From Norana najaformis (taxonomy: Eukaryota; Annelida; Clitellata; Crassiclitellata; Hormogastridae), in NCBI GenBank assembly GCA_964023275.1, contig OZ029913.1, forward strand, positions 41,416,757 through 41,480,756: DNA of 64,000 bases, in the 5' to 3' direction. The notes under the pieces are model-generated. The model saw only the letters and a list, made by a program, of their open reading frames with translations. It did no database searches and was not told the DNA's origin. The position numbers and the translations under genes are program-made. The first letter of the stretch is position 1; each line of letters starts with the position of its first letter. Below are positions 11,704 to 25,262 of the stretch, piece by piece.

Positions 11704-14244
11704 AATCTAATAGTGACAGGTTAAGTTAAACTAAACTACGTACTTTGTTATATTTGTCTACTGATTCTCATTTGTTTGCCATAATGCTGTATAACAGTGT
11801 ATACCCACAAATCTTCGATCAACCTGTGCAACCCCTAAATACTGTTCAGTTTGGCTGAAATTTTCAGTAAATTACTTTTTATAAATGGACTGTAATGATG
11901 GGTTCCAACATGAAAATTTAAACAAATTTGGAAAATATCTGTGTCTGTCTCTCTGTGTCTGTCTGTCTGTCTGTCTCTCTTTCTCTTTCTCTCTCTCTCT
12001 CTCCATCTATTTCATTCTCCCCACTCCACCACCACTCCCATCCCGGACCGTGAGGGATTCTGTATCTGGCTTAGTAACAGCGGGACAGACTGACAAAAAC
12101 ACATACATACACACACACATACATACAAAAAGATATACGCAAGCACAGAAACACCCACAGACAGACCATCACAGACTGTCAGACACACACACGCTCACAG
12201 ACAGATCCTCAAATACACAGACCGATAGACTGACAGATTTCCACTGAGAGACACAGACAGACAGACAGACATGCAGCCAGGCGAACAGACAAACACATAC
12301 TCACAGACCGACCCTCACAAACAATGGAAGACATGCAGACGCTTGCAGACAGAGAAGCAGGACTAGAGAAAGAGGCATAGAGACCCTACATGTAGATGGG
12401 CTGCGGCCTGCATCGATTATAGTCCACTTTCTGCACAGGAGGCGCAGACCCCCGCATTCGGCGTTTAGTAGGTTCGTCTTTTTAGGCTCCTTACTTAGGT
12501 CGGGTCGTCTCCGGGCATTTCCCCGAAGACACTATCACGGTTTCGGTTTCTCTTCAGATACCTGCGACGATTTCTGTTAACTGAAAACGCGATTACTCAG
12601 CGGAAACAATAAATACTCGAAAAATTTCCACAGTCGATATAATACAGCTATTAAATAATTATCCTGATATGAACAGGCCTTGTTGCCTAGAGATTCAGTC
12701 GGTGGGCGAGTAGCTGTATGTAGGCCTATGATCTGACGCAGTTGGCTTAGGCCTCGGCCAGTTGACGCCGATGTAGACCCAGTCAAGGCTGTTCGGGGGG
12801 GAGGGGAGTCTTACAATTAGGCGCCTAATTTCTGTACTAAGAATCCAGGGATAACCCAAACAGAGGCTGACTGATATCATTCCGTATACAATTTAGTCGA
12901 TACAATTGGACTTTTTGGACGAACCTCATTTTCTCTTCTACGCTCTGCCTCCTAAATTCTCCTTAAATCCTTTTCCCTATCCTCTTCCTGCTGTTATCTT
13001 CTCTTACATCCTCCTTTCTTTTTTCTTCGTCGTCGAACTCCCCTCTACTCCTCCTCCTCCTCCTCCTCCTTCGCGTCCTAATTTTCCTCTTCTTCGTTCT
13101 ACTCCAAACGCTACACCCTATCCATCCAGAAATCACCCTACCACCCTCCAAATGTTTGTATGTCCCGGCAACTCCTAGCAAGACCTTGAGCACTGAAAAC
13201 GAAACGGAACTGGTGGCGGTCTATGATCTATGGCCCACTTATGACGCATGCATGTATATATAAATATATATATATATATATATTATTTATACATACAAGT
13301 GCATACAAAACATTAGTAGGCATATATATATAAATATATATATATACACACATATACACAGTATGTTAATTCCGGCAGCCTCTACTGTATAGGCTATCTG
13401 TATACGTGCCTGCGTGCGTGCATGCTTGTGTGTGTTTGTGTGGGCGTGTAGGTTGTGTGTGTGTGTCTGTGCTGGTGTGTGTTTGTGTGTGTGCGTGTGT
13501 AAAGTATGTCTGGACTATTTTTCATATTTTTCATTGTGATTCATAATCACGTATTTCACGCCCAGTTATGTATCTGGTTTCACGTCACAAACGCGTTGGC
13601 CTAATCATGTATAAATCACATCAGACAGAGTAAGGTCTATGACGACAGCTAGTGTTGGTCACGCATTGCATTCAGGCACATTGCCAGCAGAGGCGACGAT
13701 CACTTACAAATTCTTACGCCACACGATGCCACTCAAATGTATTAAGCGCCTATATGAAACAACTTCCTTCTAAGCCCATAGTCCGCTTAGGACGGTTTAG
13801 ACCACTATTGACAATTGACTATGAAGAAGGTATTGTATGCTTTGATCAACAATTGTACAAGTGTGTACTCAGTGGCGTACACAACAGTTGCTATATCGTC
13901 CTATGAGCGGTGAACAGCCCCTCTGGAAATTACGCCACAGCGTAAATTCCTTCTTCAGGGCGTAAAATTCGAAACTGTTGTTCAGTTATAAGTCGTGAAG
14001 AGAATTCGGTTGACGCTCAAACGAAGAACCAGGCATGTGAGACGTCTGGCTGAACTGGTCGATCATAGAGCCAAGTTATAATCGCAAGTCGACGGAAGAT
14101 CAAAGGATTGTTGAAAGCGTCAGAAGATCAAAATTCAAAGAGGACAAATAAAACGCCGATAATCTTGTGAGAAATAAATCGTTCTGAGAATAGTCGTCGA
14201 AGAATTCCGACTTCACTGCCAAGCAGGTATGTGGGAATTCGAGA
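11704..14244. other. Intergenic; simple repeats, no gene seen
   Basis: (TCTG/TCTC)n at 11940-12005 and a loose (CAGA)n stretch 12060-12370. A pyrimidine-rich, CTC-repeat stretch 12930-13150. (TA)n with (GT)n at 13250-13500. ORFs here are repeat-driven. 12380-12900 and 13520-14240 show nothing recognisable. Confidence 0.55.
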
Positions 14245-14747
14245 AGTTTCGTTGTTTTGAAGACGATTGACGCCTTAGTGAAACGCAAGTTTCGCTCAAC
14301 CCGCTCTTCTTCTGCCCTAACACTTCTCCGCCCTCCAGTCACCTCATCCTTAAAATTTGGTAATCGCTCCATAGCCATAGCTGCCCCACCACTCTGGAAT
14401 AAACTCCCCCCAGAACTGCGACAGTTTTCGGACCCATCATACAAACTCATCGATGCTCCACCGCTTGCAATTTCTGCTTCGGCCTTTCACTCAAAACTGA
14501 AAACATTCCTCTTCCACAGATCCTATCCTGACACCCCTTCTTCCTTTTATCTGCCTCTGCTCTCCAGCCCCAAACATCACCCTCCGTAGCTGCCACACTG
14601 TCTCTCTGCCTGACTCTTGGATCTTGACCCGGAACCGAACCCTTTTGCTTATCGATTTTGTTTTGACTGAGCGCCTGTGAATAAGCTGGTCCCCGCGGCG
14701 CGGCTTTCGTTGGGCCCTGTAGAAATCTTGGGATTACGATTACGAAG
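14245..14747 (+). mobile_element. CR1/L2-type LINE 3' fragment, best-preserved copy
   Basis: A 110-codon open frame (to 14589) carries the C-terminal LINE motif: APPLWNKLPPELRQFSDPSY then FHSKLKTFLFHRSY, the classic ppLWNxLPxxLR...FKxxLKtxLF end of CR1/L2-family ORF2. The 3' untranslated block follows and terminates in GGGATTACGATTACGA. 5'-truncated, with the tail still open, so probably the youngest of the four copies. Confidence 0.82.
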
Positions 14748-14814
14748 TTGGTGGCTAAATCAACGACCCTGGCAGCCGTAAGATGTCGTTAAACACTGCT
14801 CATTATAAGATGTA

Positions 14815-14990
14815 CAAGGCGCTATAGCCTAGTGGTTAGCGCGCTGGACTGAAGCCTGAGGTACGGGGTTCAAATCAATGTTATAACAGAAATGTCAAAC
14901 TTCTGTTCCACTAGCGCCCTCTTTTTGGTCTTCGCTAAAAGACGAGGGCTTTGACTGTACACTGGATGGGTGGATGATTGAGGGGACTGG
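14815..14990 (+). mobile_element. tRNA-derived SINE
   Basis: A-box-like TAGCCTAGTGGTTAGC at 14825 and B-box GGTTCAAATC at 14868 with tRNA-like spacing, but the 3' half does not close an acceptor stem. The body that follows has TAACAGAAATGTCAAACTTC and a short GCGCCCTC word. This is a SINE head rather than a working tRNA gene. Confidence 0.6.
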
Positions 14991-16435
14991 CCATTCGCCG
15001 TCATATGTCGAGGCTAAGAAAATGAAGTCGCTAACATTCATCCGTTAGGAAACATTGCACAGAAAGCAAGAAGAGTCGCACACACGCAGAGCATATAGGC
15101 CTGAAAGATGACAGCATGTTCAGAGTTCCTGAAGCACGTAAGCCTACATATAACATCGAGGATACGGGAAGGATCCGCCGCCGATGGCTCACAGTTGTGT
15201 CACCGCCCAGCAGTCTCTGGTAGATGGAAGATGACGCGGCGTCCGGATATCCCACGAACCGCCCGATATAGGCAGGATAGGCACTTGTCGGCCGCCGACC
15301 CATAGGCGGTTGAGCCATTCCGTGATTGAAGGTCGGTGCCGCTTCAAAGACTCTCTTCGCCCTTGCTCCATCGAATTCGAGATTTTCCGGCGTAGACGGC
15401 GTACGTAGACGTAGGTCTGTTGGTCCAGCTGAAATCCTGTCCCCCCTCTATAAGTGGACCATTCCAGTCACAGAAGGTCATTATAACATGCAACAAAACC
15501 GTCTAGAACGCGCTAAATCCGTGTTGAAAACGATAAAAAAATGCTGACAAGCATGCTTGGCAATACTAGAAGCCCAGATTGCCAGAACTGTGAAACAAAC
15601 TTCATGTTTAGACAATATAATCCGTCAAAATAGCAAAATACAGCCAACGGCCGACAAGGTTGCGGACATGCGCAGAGCGTCCAATTATAATTGATTGTCT
15701 CGTAACAGAAATCGACCAGAAGTGCATTCCGTAATAAATCACGAGATGATAATACGTTTATCATTATCACATTGAGGTTAATTAGACTTATGTTTTTCTA
15801 ATTGGTAGTCGGCTAATTATTCTCAATGCCGGCTTTCCTCATGTCCTCCTAATTTACAACCGTCTGCCTCACAATTGTGGCGCCAAATCACATCCACGAT
15901 TTATGCAGGGCATCCCGTCGTATAGTGTCAGTTTTATCTGATTTGATCTTATCTGATGTAATCTAATCTTATCTAATCTAACCTCGTATTACCTCATTTC
16001 ATCTATTATCATATCGTCTAATATCAAACTCTGTTTTTGTAACTTGTGATAAGTTTAACTCTGCTTATCTTTCCCAGTTTCAGTTAATTGTAATTGTAAT
16101 TATAAACGAACATTTATAAAGCGCCACTTAGGAAACAGTTGTGCTCCCGACTTGAACAAACAAAAAGGATTTCAGGCGTTTGCGTTTTATTTGTCCTAAT
16201 AAGTGTTATCTATGCTGATAAATAATTTGTTCTTTATGTTCGCTGGTAAAAGCACTGAACAGTCTTAAACTCATCTTTGTAAGATCACGAGTAACGCGGA
16301 TATACTTATTGACGTATTGATTGTTGCAGGCAGGTTTGCAGCAAGCAGAAAGAGACAGAGGCAGACAGGTACATACGGAAGGAGACAAGCAGACAGAAAA
16401 AGATAAACAGAGACGGACAGACAGACAGACAGACA
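14991..16435. other. Intergenic; no gene seen
   Basis: Mixed sequence. (ATCTA)n-type words lie at 15945-16020, and an ATTTATAAAGCGCC copy of the dispersed motif at 16110-16125. Open frames at 15030-15550 on both strands are short, have no recognisable family and no convincing splice partners. Confidence 0.5.
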
Positions 16436-16436
16436 G

Positions 16437-16531
<95 letters not shown>

Positions 16532-16591
16532 ACTGACTGACTGACTGACTGACTGACTGACTGACTGACTGACTGACTGACTGACTGACTT
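16436..16591 (+). repeat. Compound (CTGC)n-(CTGA)n tetranucleotide array
   Basis: About 23 copies of CTGC pass directly into about 15 copies of CTGA, preceded by (CAGA)n. A clean compound tetranucleotide with a sharp switch of the fourth base. Confidence 0.9.
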
Positions 16592-16669
16592 ATCCCTCCC
16601 TGATCCTGTTACTGGCGTTGAACGAGTTTAAGCAGTTTAAACGTGTTAAACAACTGTTGAGTGTTTTGT

Positions 16670-17130
16670 TTAGAGAAGATCTGAAATTTGACGACCATGT
16701 GTCTTTTATTTTGACTATTTGCAGTCAACGCCTTTACCCACTAAAAGTTCTTCGATCTCAAGGAATGCCTTTCAATAAACAATAAGCATTTTCCAAGTTC
16801 TTGTAGTCTCCAGGCTTACCTACGCTCTTCCACCCTGGGGTGGCTTCTTCTCAATAGAATTAATTAGGAGAATCGATTCCTTTTTACGCCGCGCTGGGCG
16901 TAGTGGCCTTTTGAATGATGATAGTATAAAACTGGGAAATTATTGTGAGAAAATTGAATTGAAATTCTTTAAAAGCACCCAGGATCCTAACCACTGCCTT
17001 CACCAGTTACTTCCAGCTAAGCACTCATACGGTTTCACCTTGCGGGAGAGAGGACATACTTTTGAACTGCCGAACTTTCACACATTGCTTCATAAAAGAT
17101 CCTTTGTCGTTCGCTCACTATATAATTAAA
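16670..17130 (+). mobile_element. LINE reverse-transcriptase C-terminal fragment
   Basis: Translated pieces read LKFDDHVSFILTICSQRLY (as in the lxFxxHxxxixxxaxxxLxxLk block), then RLTYALPPWGGFFS (the ltYaxpaWggf block), then RRIDSFLRRA and an open frame 16911-17129 ending in a stop with HTLLHKRSFVVRSLYN. This is the region after the catalytic RT core of CR1/Jockey-like elements. It differs from the family with the ATTACG tail. Confidence 0.65.
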
Positions 17131-17353
17131 GAAAATTGTAATTTTTTCAGTAGATCAACTACATATCAGTTCTGTTAGATCTCCCCAAAAAGCTCTTGCT
17201 CTTAACTATTCTGAACTATCTAACTCTGTTTTATTAAGCTGTGATTCAGACCTTTTTTTACATCGTTCGTTATCTTTATAATATTGCTGTGTGAGCATTG
17301 TTGTTGCAAAGTGTGGGCGTTTGACTCGTGCTAACAGAAGATTACTTACTTAG

Positions 17354-20291
<2,938 letters not shown>

Positions 20292-21073
20292 TCTCAATTA
20301 GATGAAAGGAACAATGGACGCGAATCTATTCTTGGTGTATTTTATATGATGCATTTTAGAAACTCTCATTTGCTCAGGTCAGGTAGAAGCAATGGCCGTT
20401 GCAGACTGTTCGAATGGAACTGCTGTAGACTTATTTTTTTTTTATCAGAGAAAAATGCTCAACTAGCGCAGTCTTAATAAATCAATTACAGTTTACAGTT
20501 GTTAGAACTGCTGAACGATGTGTTTGGTTTAGGGAAATTTTCAGGGCTACGATGGAAGTCCGGGCCAAACTGATCGCATGACCCCGATTCGATTCTTTGC
20601 TGCCTACATTCTCTCGTTTTAATAGGCCTAATTTAGGGCCGGTTGTAACTTAACTGTTGGGTGCAAAGGAACCCAACGAGGTTCTTACGAGCGGAAGTGA
20701 ATGACTTGCTGAGGCAACATACAGAAGAGAGTGGATTGTTTGCTCGTGGGTGTCAGAACTGCGCCCCGGAATAATTCCCTGACATCTCAGAGCTCTTCTC
20801 CAGCAAAAATGACGATGTTTTAAAGGGTGATAGTCGTGATGGTAATGATGATGATGATGATCAGGAGCAGGAGGAGTAGGATGAAGAGGAGAGGAAGCGG
20901 AGGAGAGTGATGAGGAAGATAGGGAGCAGGATGAGAAGCAAGCTGAGAAGGAGTCAAGGATGGTTTTGATGCCGCTGCTGATCAAGTGGGGGACAATAAG
21001 TTCGAAGAAGAAGAAGAAGATGATGACGAAGATGATGACGATGACAGGTATGAGCAAGAGAAGGACTATAGGA
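20292..21073. other. Converging 3' flanks of receptor C and the heat-shock gene
   Basis: The two genes are tail to tail. AATAAA at 20476 serves receptor C. A (GAT/GGA)n purine-rich stretch at 20840-21060 precedes the end of the minus-strand gene. No other coding signal. Confidence 0.55.
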
Positions 21074-22620
21074 CTATTCGTCTGAGCTGAGAGACCCGGA
21101 TGATTCAACGATATCTTCGGTGGTTATGCGACAGTGGAACGTGACGTCGGTCTTGAGGCTGACCTCCAACCAGAGTCGACCTTCAGAGGTCAAGTCTTCC
21201 GTGACCCGATCGATGTCAACGTGTTCTGGCAGCTGGAACTCCCTCCTAATCTCCCTCTGAGCAATCTCCGACCCGTATTCGCCCACCTCGGCCTTGTAGA
21301 ACGCACTGACGGCGATTCTCCTTCCACGTACCTCGACCTTGACGTCGTCCGCAGTGAATTCCGTACCGAGAGGTACACTGATGCGGATGAACCGCCCTCC
21401 GTCTGTGTTCTGGAGGATGGGAACGATGTTGGACCGGCCTTGAGAAAGAGGCTTGCGATGCGGCGACAGGTGGAACGGCATCTCGATCGCCAGCAGCCCG
21501 TCTCCAGTGTAGGTGGAGTGCATCCGGCGACGGTCAACGTTCTCCGGGAGATCCAGGCGACGGATGAGGGTCTTACGGGAAACGGAGCACTCCGTGTCTT
21601 CGAGACCCTCGGCCTTTACCGTCAGAAGGTCATCGTCGACGCTGACCTGGACATCCTCAGGGCGGAAGCTGTGGACATCGAAGAGAGCCTTGAGCATTGG
21701 CATTCCATCGCGGTCGACTATGTAGGCCGTGTCCACTGGTTCTTCCACTCCTTCCTCTCTCTGCTCCTCCGTTGACTTGATGATCAAAAATTCACTCATC
21801 CTTTCAACCTCCTCCTGAAATCAACAGACCAGAAAATCACTCATCCGTTCAATCTCCTCCTGAAATCACACACCAGAAATTCACTCATGCGTTCAATCTC
21901 CTCCTGAAATCAACAGACCAGGAATTCACTCATACGTTCAATCTCCTCCTGAAATCAACAGAACAGAAATTCATTCTTCAGTTAAGTCTCCTTATAAAAT
22001 GAGAAATGGACTTAACCCACGCAGCCTAGGACAAAAGACTAGATATACAGGCCAAAAGCACCTGTTGGAAATTAAGACAAGCCAGGTTGACATTGGCAGC
22101 AAAACACGGTAACATTGTTCCTGTCTGCAAATAGATTCTGCCCCTGTGGCCTGTCTGCACTGCTCAGTCTTCGAAAGTCATACTGCAATCTCCGTCGCCC
22201 CACGACTGCCTTTTACTTTGATTTCGTCTGATCTGCCACTCCACAAAGGATTGTCTGTTTGAGAGAATAAAAGCAGATCTTAAATCAAACCTGCTTTGAT
22301 GTAGTGACGATGGACATTTTATAAGGCGCGGGTCTCTGCTTTCAAGGTTCGTACTCTACTCTAATCTAATCCAATTTAATCTGGTCGAATACTACGTAAT
22401 CTAATCTGACCTAATCTAATCTGATCTAAGCTAATCCTCTGTCGCATACGACACGAGGCATCGATCAATGGCGCGATGACCTGCAAAGGTCGAGACACCT
22501 TTTCATTTGCATCACCTGCCATGTGGCCTTGCGTCGTTGGAACTCTTGGGCCAGTTCCTCTGCCGATGAGCCCCCGCCTACGTCTTGCGACTTCTTGTTC
22601 TTCTTCGACGTCAAGAGACG
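21074..22620 (-). CDS. Small heat-shock protein with two alpha-crystallin domains
   Basis: Main exon 21814-21074. From the ATG at 21799 it gives 241 residues with two tandem alpha-crystallin domains: the first about residues 30-115 (from DGMPMLKALFDVHSFRPEDV to GLLAIEMP), the second about 130-225 (DGGRFIRISVPLGTEF to GRLWLEVSL). Both end in the G-x-L beta-strand hallmark of the family. These proteins are ATP-independent chaperones that bind unfolding client proteins in the cytosol. A likely upstream exon 22620-22516 (donor TGGCAG|GTGATG) encodes a hydrophilic stretch ending QEFQRRKATWQ and joins in phase 0 to EEVERMSEF, so the protein probably starts further upstream than the ATG at 21799. 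Two-domain small heat-shock proteins are best known in flatworms. The acceptor and start codon lie in a tandem repeat. First exon not found. Confidence 0.88.
21785..21985 (-). repeat. 44-45-bp tandem repeat carrying splice acceptor and start codon
   Basis: Four copies, with CAT (minus-strand ATG) at 21797, 21842, 21886 and 21931, plus a degenerate fifth. Each minus-strand unit reads TTTCAGGAGGAGnTTGAAnG followed by ATGAGTGA, so each carries a full 3' splice site and the first codons of the heat-shock exon. The copy nearest the gene is the working one; the upstream copies would give 7-15-codon frames that stop. Confidence 0.85.
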
Positions 22621-23289
22621 CTTTAAAACAGACTACAACATAAACACCACCAAAGAACCATTTAAAACTACCTCAATAGCCCTTCAGAAACAACCTGTTA
22701 CAATAAGCTACGATGCAACCGGATGTTGCGACCACCTTGGCGTTTTTAAAGCAAGTGAGCAAAGCCGCGAAGATTATTATTTATGTGAAAAGACAAGAGA
22801 ACCGACTGCAGTTTTATTACTAGGGCCTCTAAGCAGTTGTGTCATCTAAAGGCGCTATGTGAATATGAGATATCGATTATTATACCTATATAAGACCTTG
22901 CATGCATCTATCTCTCTCTCGGTCTCTTTCCATCCATGTCCATCTATCTACCTCTGTATCCATTCTGATTATACTATGGCCTCTACGGTGGACACCAGGC
23001 GCCACATAAATCTACTGATGATGACCCATCTTGATGCCTTTACGGTCAATTTTATTCTGAATCAGAACTACTGGGATTTCAGTCCCATAAAGGACAAGAA
23101 CGCGGATCTATTTGGCCTCTGCACAGACGAAGGACAGTCCGTGACAACGAAGGAGAGGAGCGAGGCCTTTGGGAGTGCCAGCCGCCAGGATGCGCCTTAT
23201 CCGATGGAAGAGACGCTTAAGATCCGTTGCCAGTGCTAGATATAAGTAAACGACCACGAATGGTTGTTTTAACCTTTGAACGAACAGTC

Positions 23290-23361
<72 letters not shown>

Positions 23362-24910
23362 CTTTCATAACTGATTATATGTTACAGTCGTCTATTGTGT
23401 GACTTCGTTGTTCTAGAGCGTTCCACGAAATACCACAGGCAATGATTAGGTAGAGGTCGAAACCCAGTGCGATTTTACGACTCAGATGAATGAATTCTGG
23501 TACGTATAGATGCACAGACAGACGACAACAGACAGACAGACAGACGGAAGGACGGACGGACGAACAAAAAAGAAAGAGAAGGCTCGTGGAAGGATCGTGG
23601 TTGATGGATGTTGATGGGGTCGGAAATTCACCCGATAATCTACTTACAACGAGTCACTAGACGCACGATTAACGCCACCGTCGTCGTCTACGCAGGCCGC
23701 CTCTCTCTCTCTCGCTCTCTCTCTCTTGCTCTCTCTCTCTCTGTCTTTCTGTCTCTGTCTCTCTCTCACTCTGTCTGTCTGTCTGTCTCGCTCTATCTCT
23801 CGCTCTATCGCTTTCGCTCTCTCTCTCTTTCTCTCTCACCACCTGTCTCTCTGTTTCTCCCTCTCTCTCTCTCTCTCTATCTCTCTCTCTTTCTCTCTCT
23901 CTCCCCATATGTCTCTCTCGCCCTGTCTGTCTCACTGTATGACTGCCGTAGTCAAAAGCAACCTGCCTCCCTCCTACTCGCAAGGCCAATGTATTCGATC
24001 TAATGAAATTTGGTCGGAAGTAATTTCTGAAAGCGATGCAGCAAACGATGACGTTAATCTCGCTTTGTTTTGCCTCTGGCGCCAAAATAGTCTCAGCCGA
24101 CGATCATTTGGCGCCATCGTCATGATGTTTGTTTCGTTAGAGGTCGATCGTGTTTAGATCGATCACCTTTGGATCGCATCTAAACACAGATTCCACTATT
24201 AGACAGTTCTCAGTGGAAGGTCGACACCTGATGGATGGATGGCTGGATGGAGGGATGGATGGGTGAGTGGGTGGGTGGGTGGACGGGTTGGTGGGTGTGT
24301 GTGGGTGGGTGGGTGAGTGGATGGATTGTTGGGTTGAAGATCAGTGGATGGATGGATGGATGGAGGATAGGTAGATAGATGGATGGATGTAGGAAGGAAG
24401 GGAGGGAGGGAGGGAGGGAGGGAGGGAGGGATGGGGCTAAGGAGGGAGAGAGGGAACGATGGATAAGGCACCGTTGGCTGGCCGCTTTAATAAAAATCTA
24501 TTGGTCAGTCTGGTTACAGGTCGTAACCCCATCCATCTGAGGCTTGTGTTGACTTTGCTAACCTATGGGTCATTTCTGTCACCAAGCATCCGCCACGTAA
24601 TGTAACGTTGGAATCCATTCTTACATTTCATCGCTAGATGTCGTCGTCCTCTGCCGAATACTTAACGGCGCCCCAGTCACCGTCTCCTTCTCCTCCTCCT
24701 CCGGACTCGGCAATATGTCTGTGTTTCCGCTTGCGTTATGGTCTGTTCCTTCAACACACTGATGTCGTATTTTCGACTTCCACATTCATTCGCAAGACGC
24801 CAGGTCAAGCGCATTGGAAGAAGAGATTGGATGCTTTCACTTCTCTAAGGGGTTCCTTTCCTTAAAGCGTCTAATTTAAAGACACTCGCATCGAAGTCAC
24901 CAGTACGGGC
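22621..24910. other. Intergenic or 5' region of heat-shock gene; simple repeats
   Basis: Open frames at 22523-22850, 22985-23239 and 24638-24865 have no recognised family. (CT)n at 23293-23356, a long imperfect (CTCT/TCTG)n stretch 23700-23940, (GGAT/GGGT)n and (GGGA)n at 24228-24430. A motif copy (minus TAGCGCC) at 22849-22862. Confidence 0.5.
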
Positions 24911-24958
24911 ACCTTAAATGGCGTGGTGCCCATTCAAACGGGCAGCGGTGGTGAAGGA
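24911..24958 (+). repeat. Dispersed repeat, copy 2
   Basis: ACCTTAAATGGCGTGGTGCC then CATTCAAACGGGCAG and TGGT, matching the minus-strand copy at 5815-5860. Confidence 0.6.
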
Positions 24959-25169
24959 TCTCACCCGATAAATTCATTGAAAAATTAGTATGATGGAGGC
25001 CATATTACCGCGGCCCTCTGGCGATTAATCAGTCCCTGCGGTTAGTTACTATAAACATGCTTTCCCCCGAAGTTTGAAAAGACACACAGTGACACTTGAC
25101 CTTAGCCGAAGCCGGTACTAATTTTACTACTTGGCGACAGAGGAAATCATGCGTGAAATAGTTGCCCAA

Positions 25170-25262
25170 GGTCCTGACATAATAACCGTCTCAGGGGCGG
25201 ATCGAACCCGTGCCCTCCGCGTTACTAGGCGAGCGCTCAGACCAATCGGCTATCGTGTCATA
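25170..25262 (-). mobile_element. tRNA-derived SINE, copy 1
   Basis: On the minus strand: GATAGCCGATTGGTCTGAGC (A box), GCCTAGTAACGCGGAGGG, then CGGGTTCGATCCGCC (B box) and GAGACGGTTATTATG. The same order, including GAGACGGTTA after the B box, occurs on the plus strand at 59551-59635, so both belong to one SINE family. Not a functional tRNA: no closing acceptor stem. Confidence 0.7.

Noticed and set aside
14815-14890. tRNA gene
   Set aside because: A and B boxes are present but the acceptor stem does not close, and the sequence continues into a SINE body.
21134-21775. 213-codon plus-strand open frame
   Set aside because: It is the antisense shadow of the heat-shock exon; the minus strand carries both alpha-crystallin domains.
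23669-24157. Ser/Leu-rich and Arg/Glu-rich frames of 130-143 codons
   Set aside because: Products of the imperfect (CT)n array.
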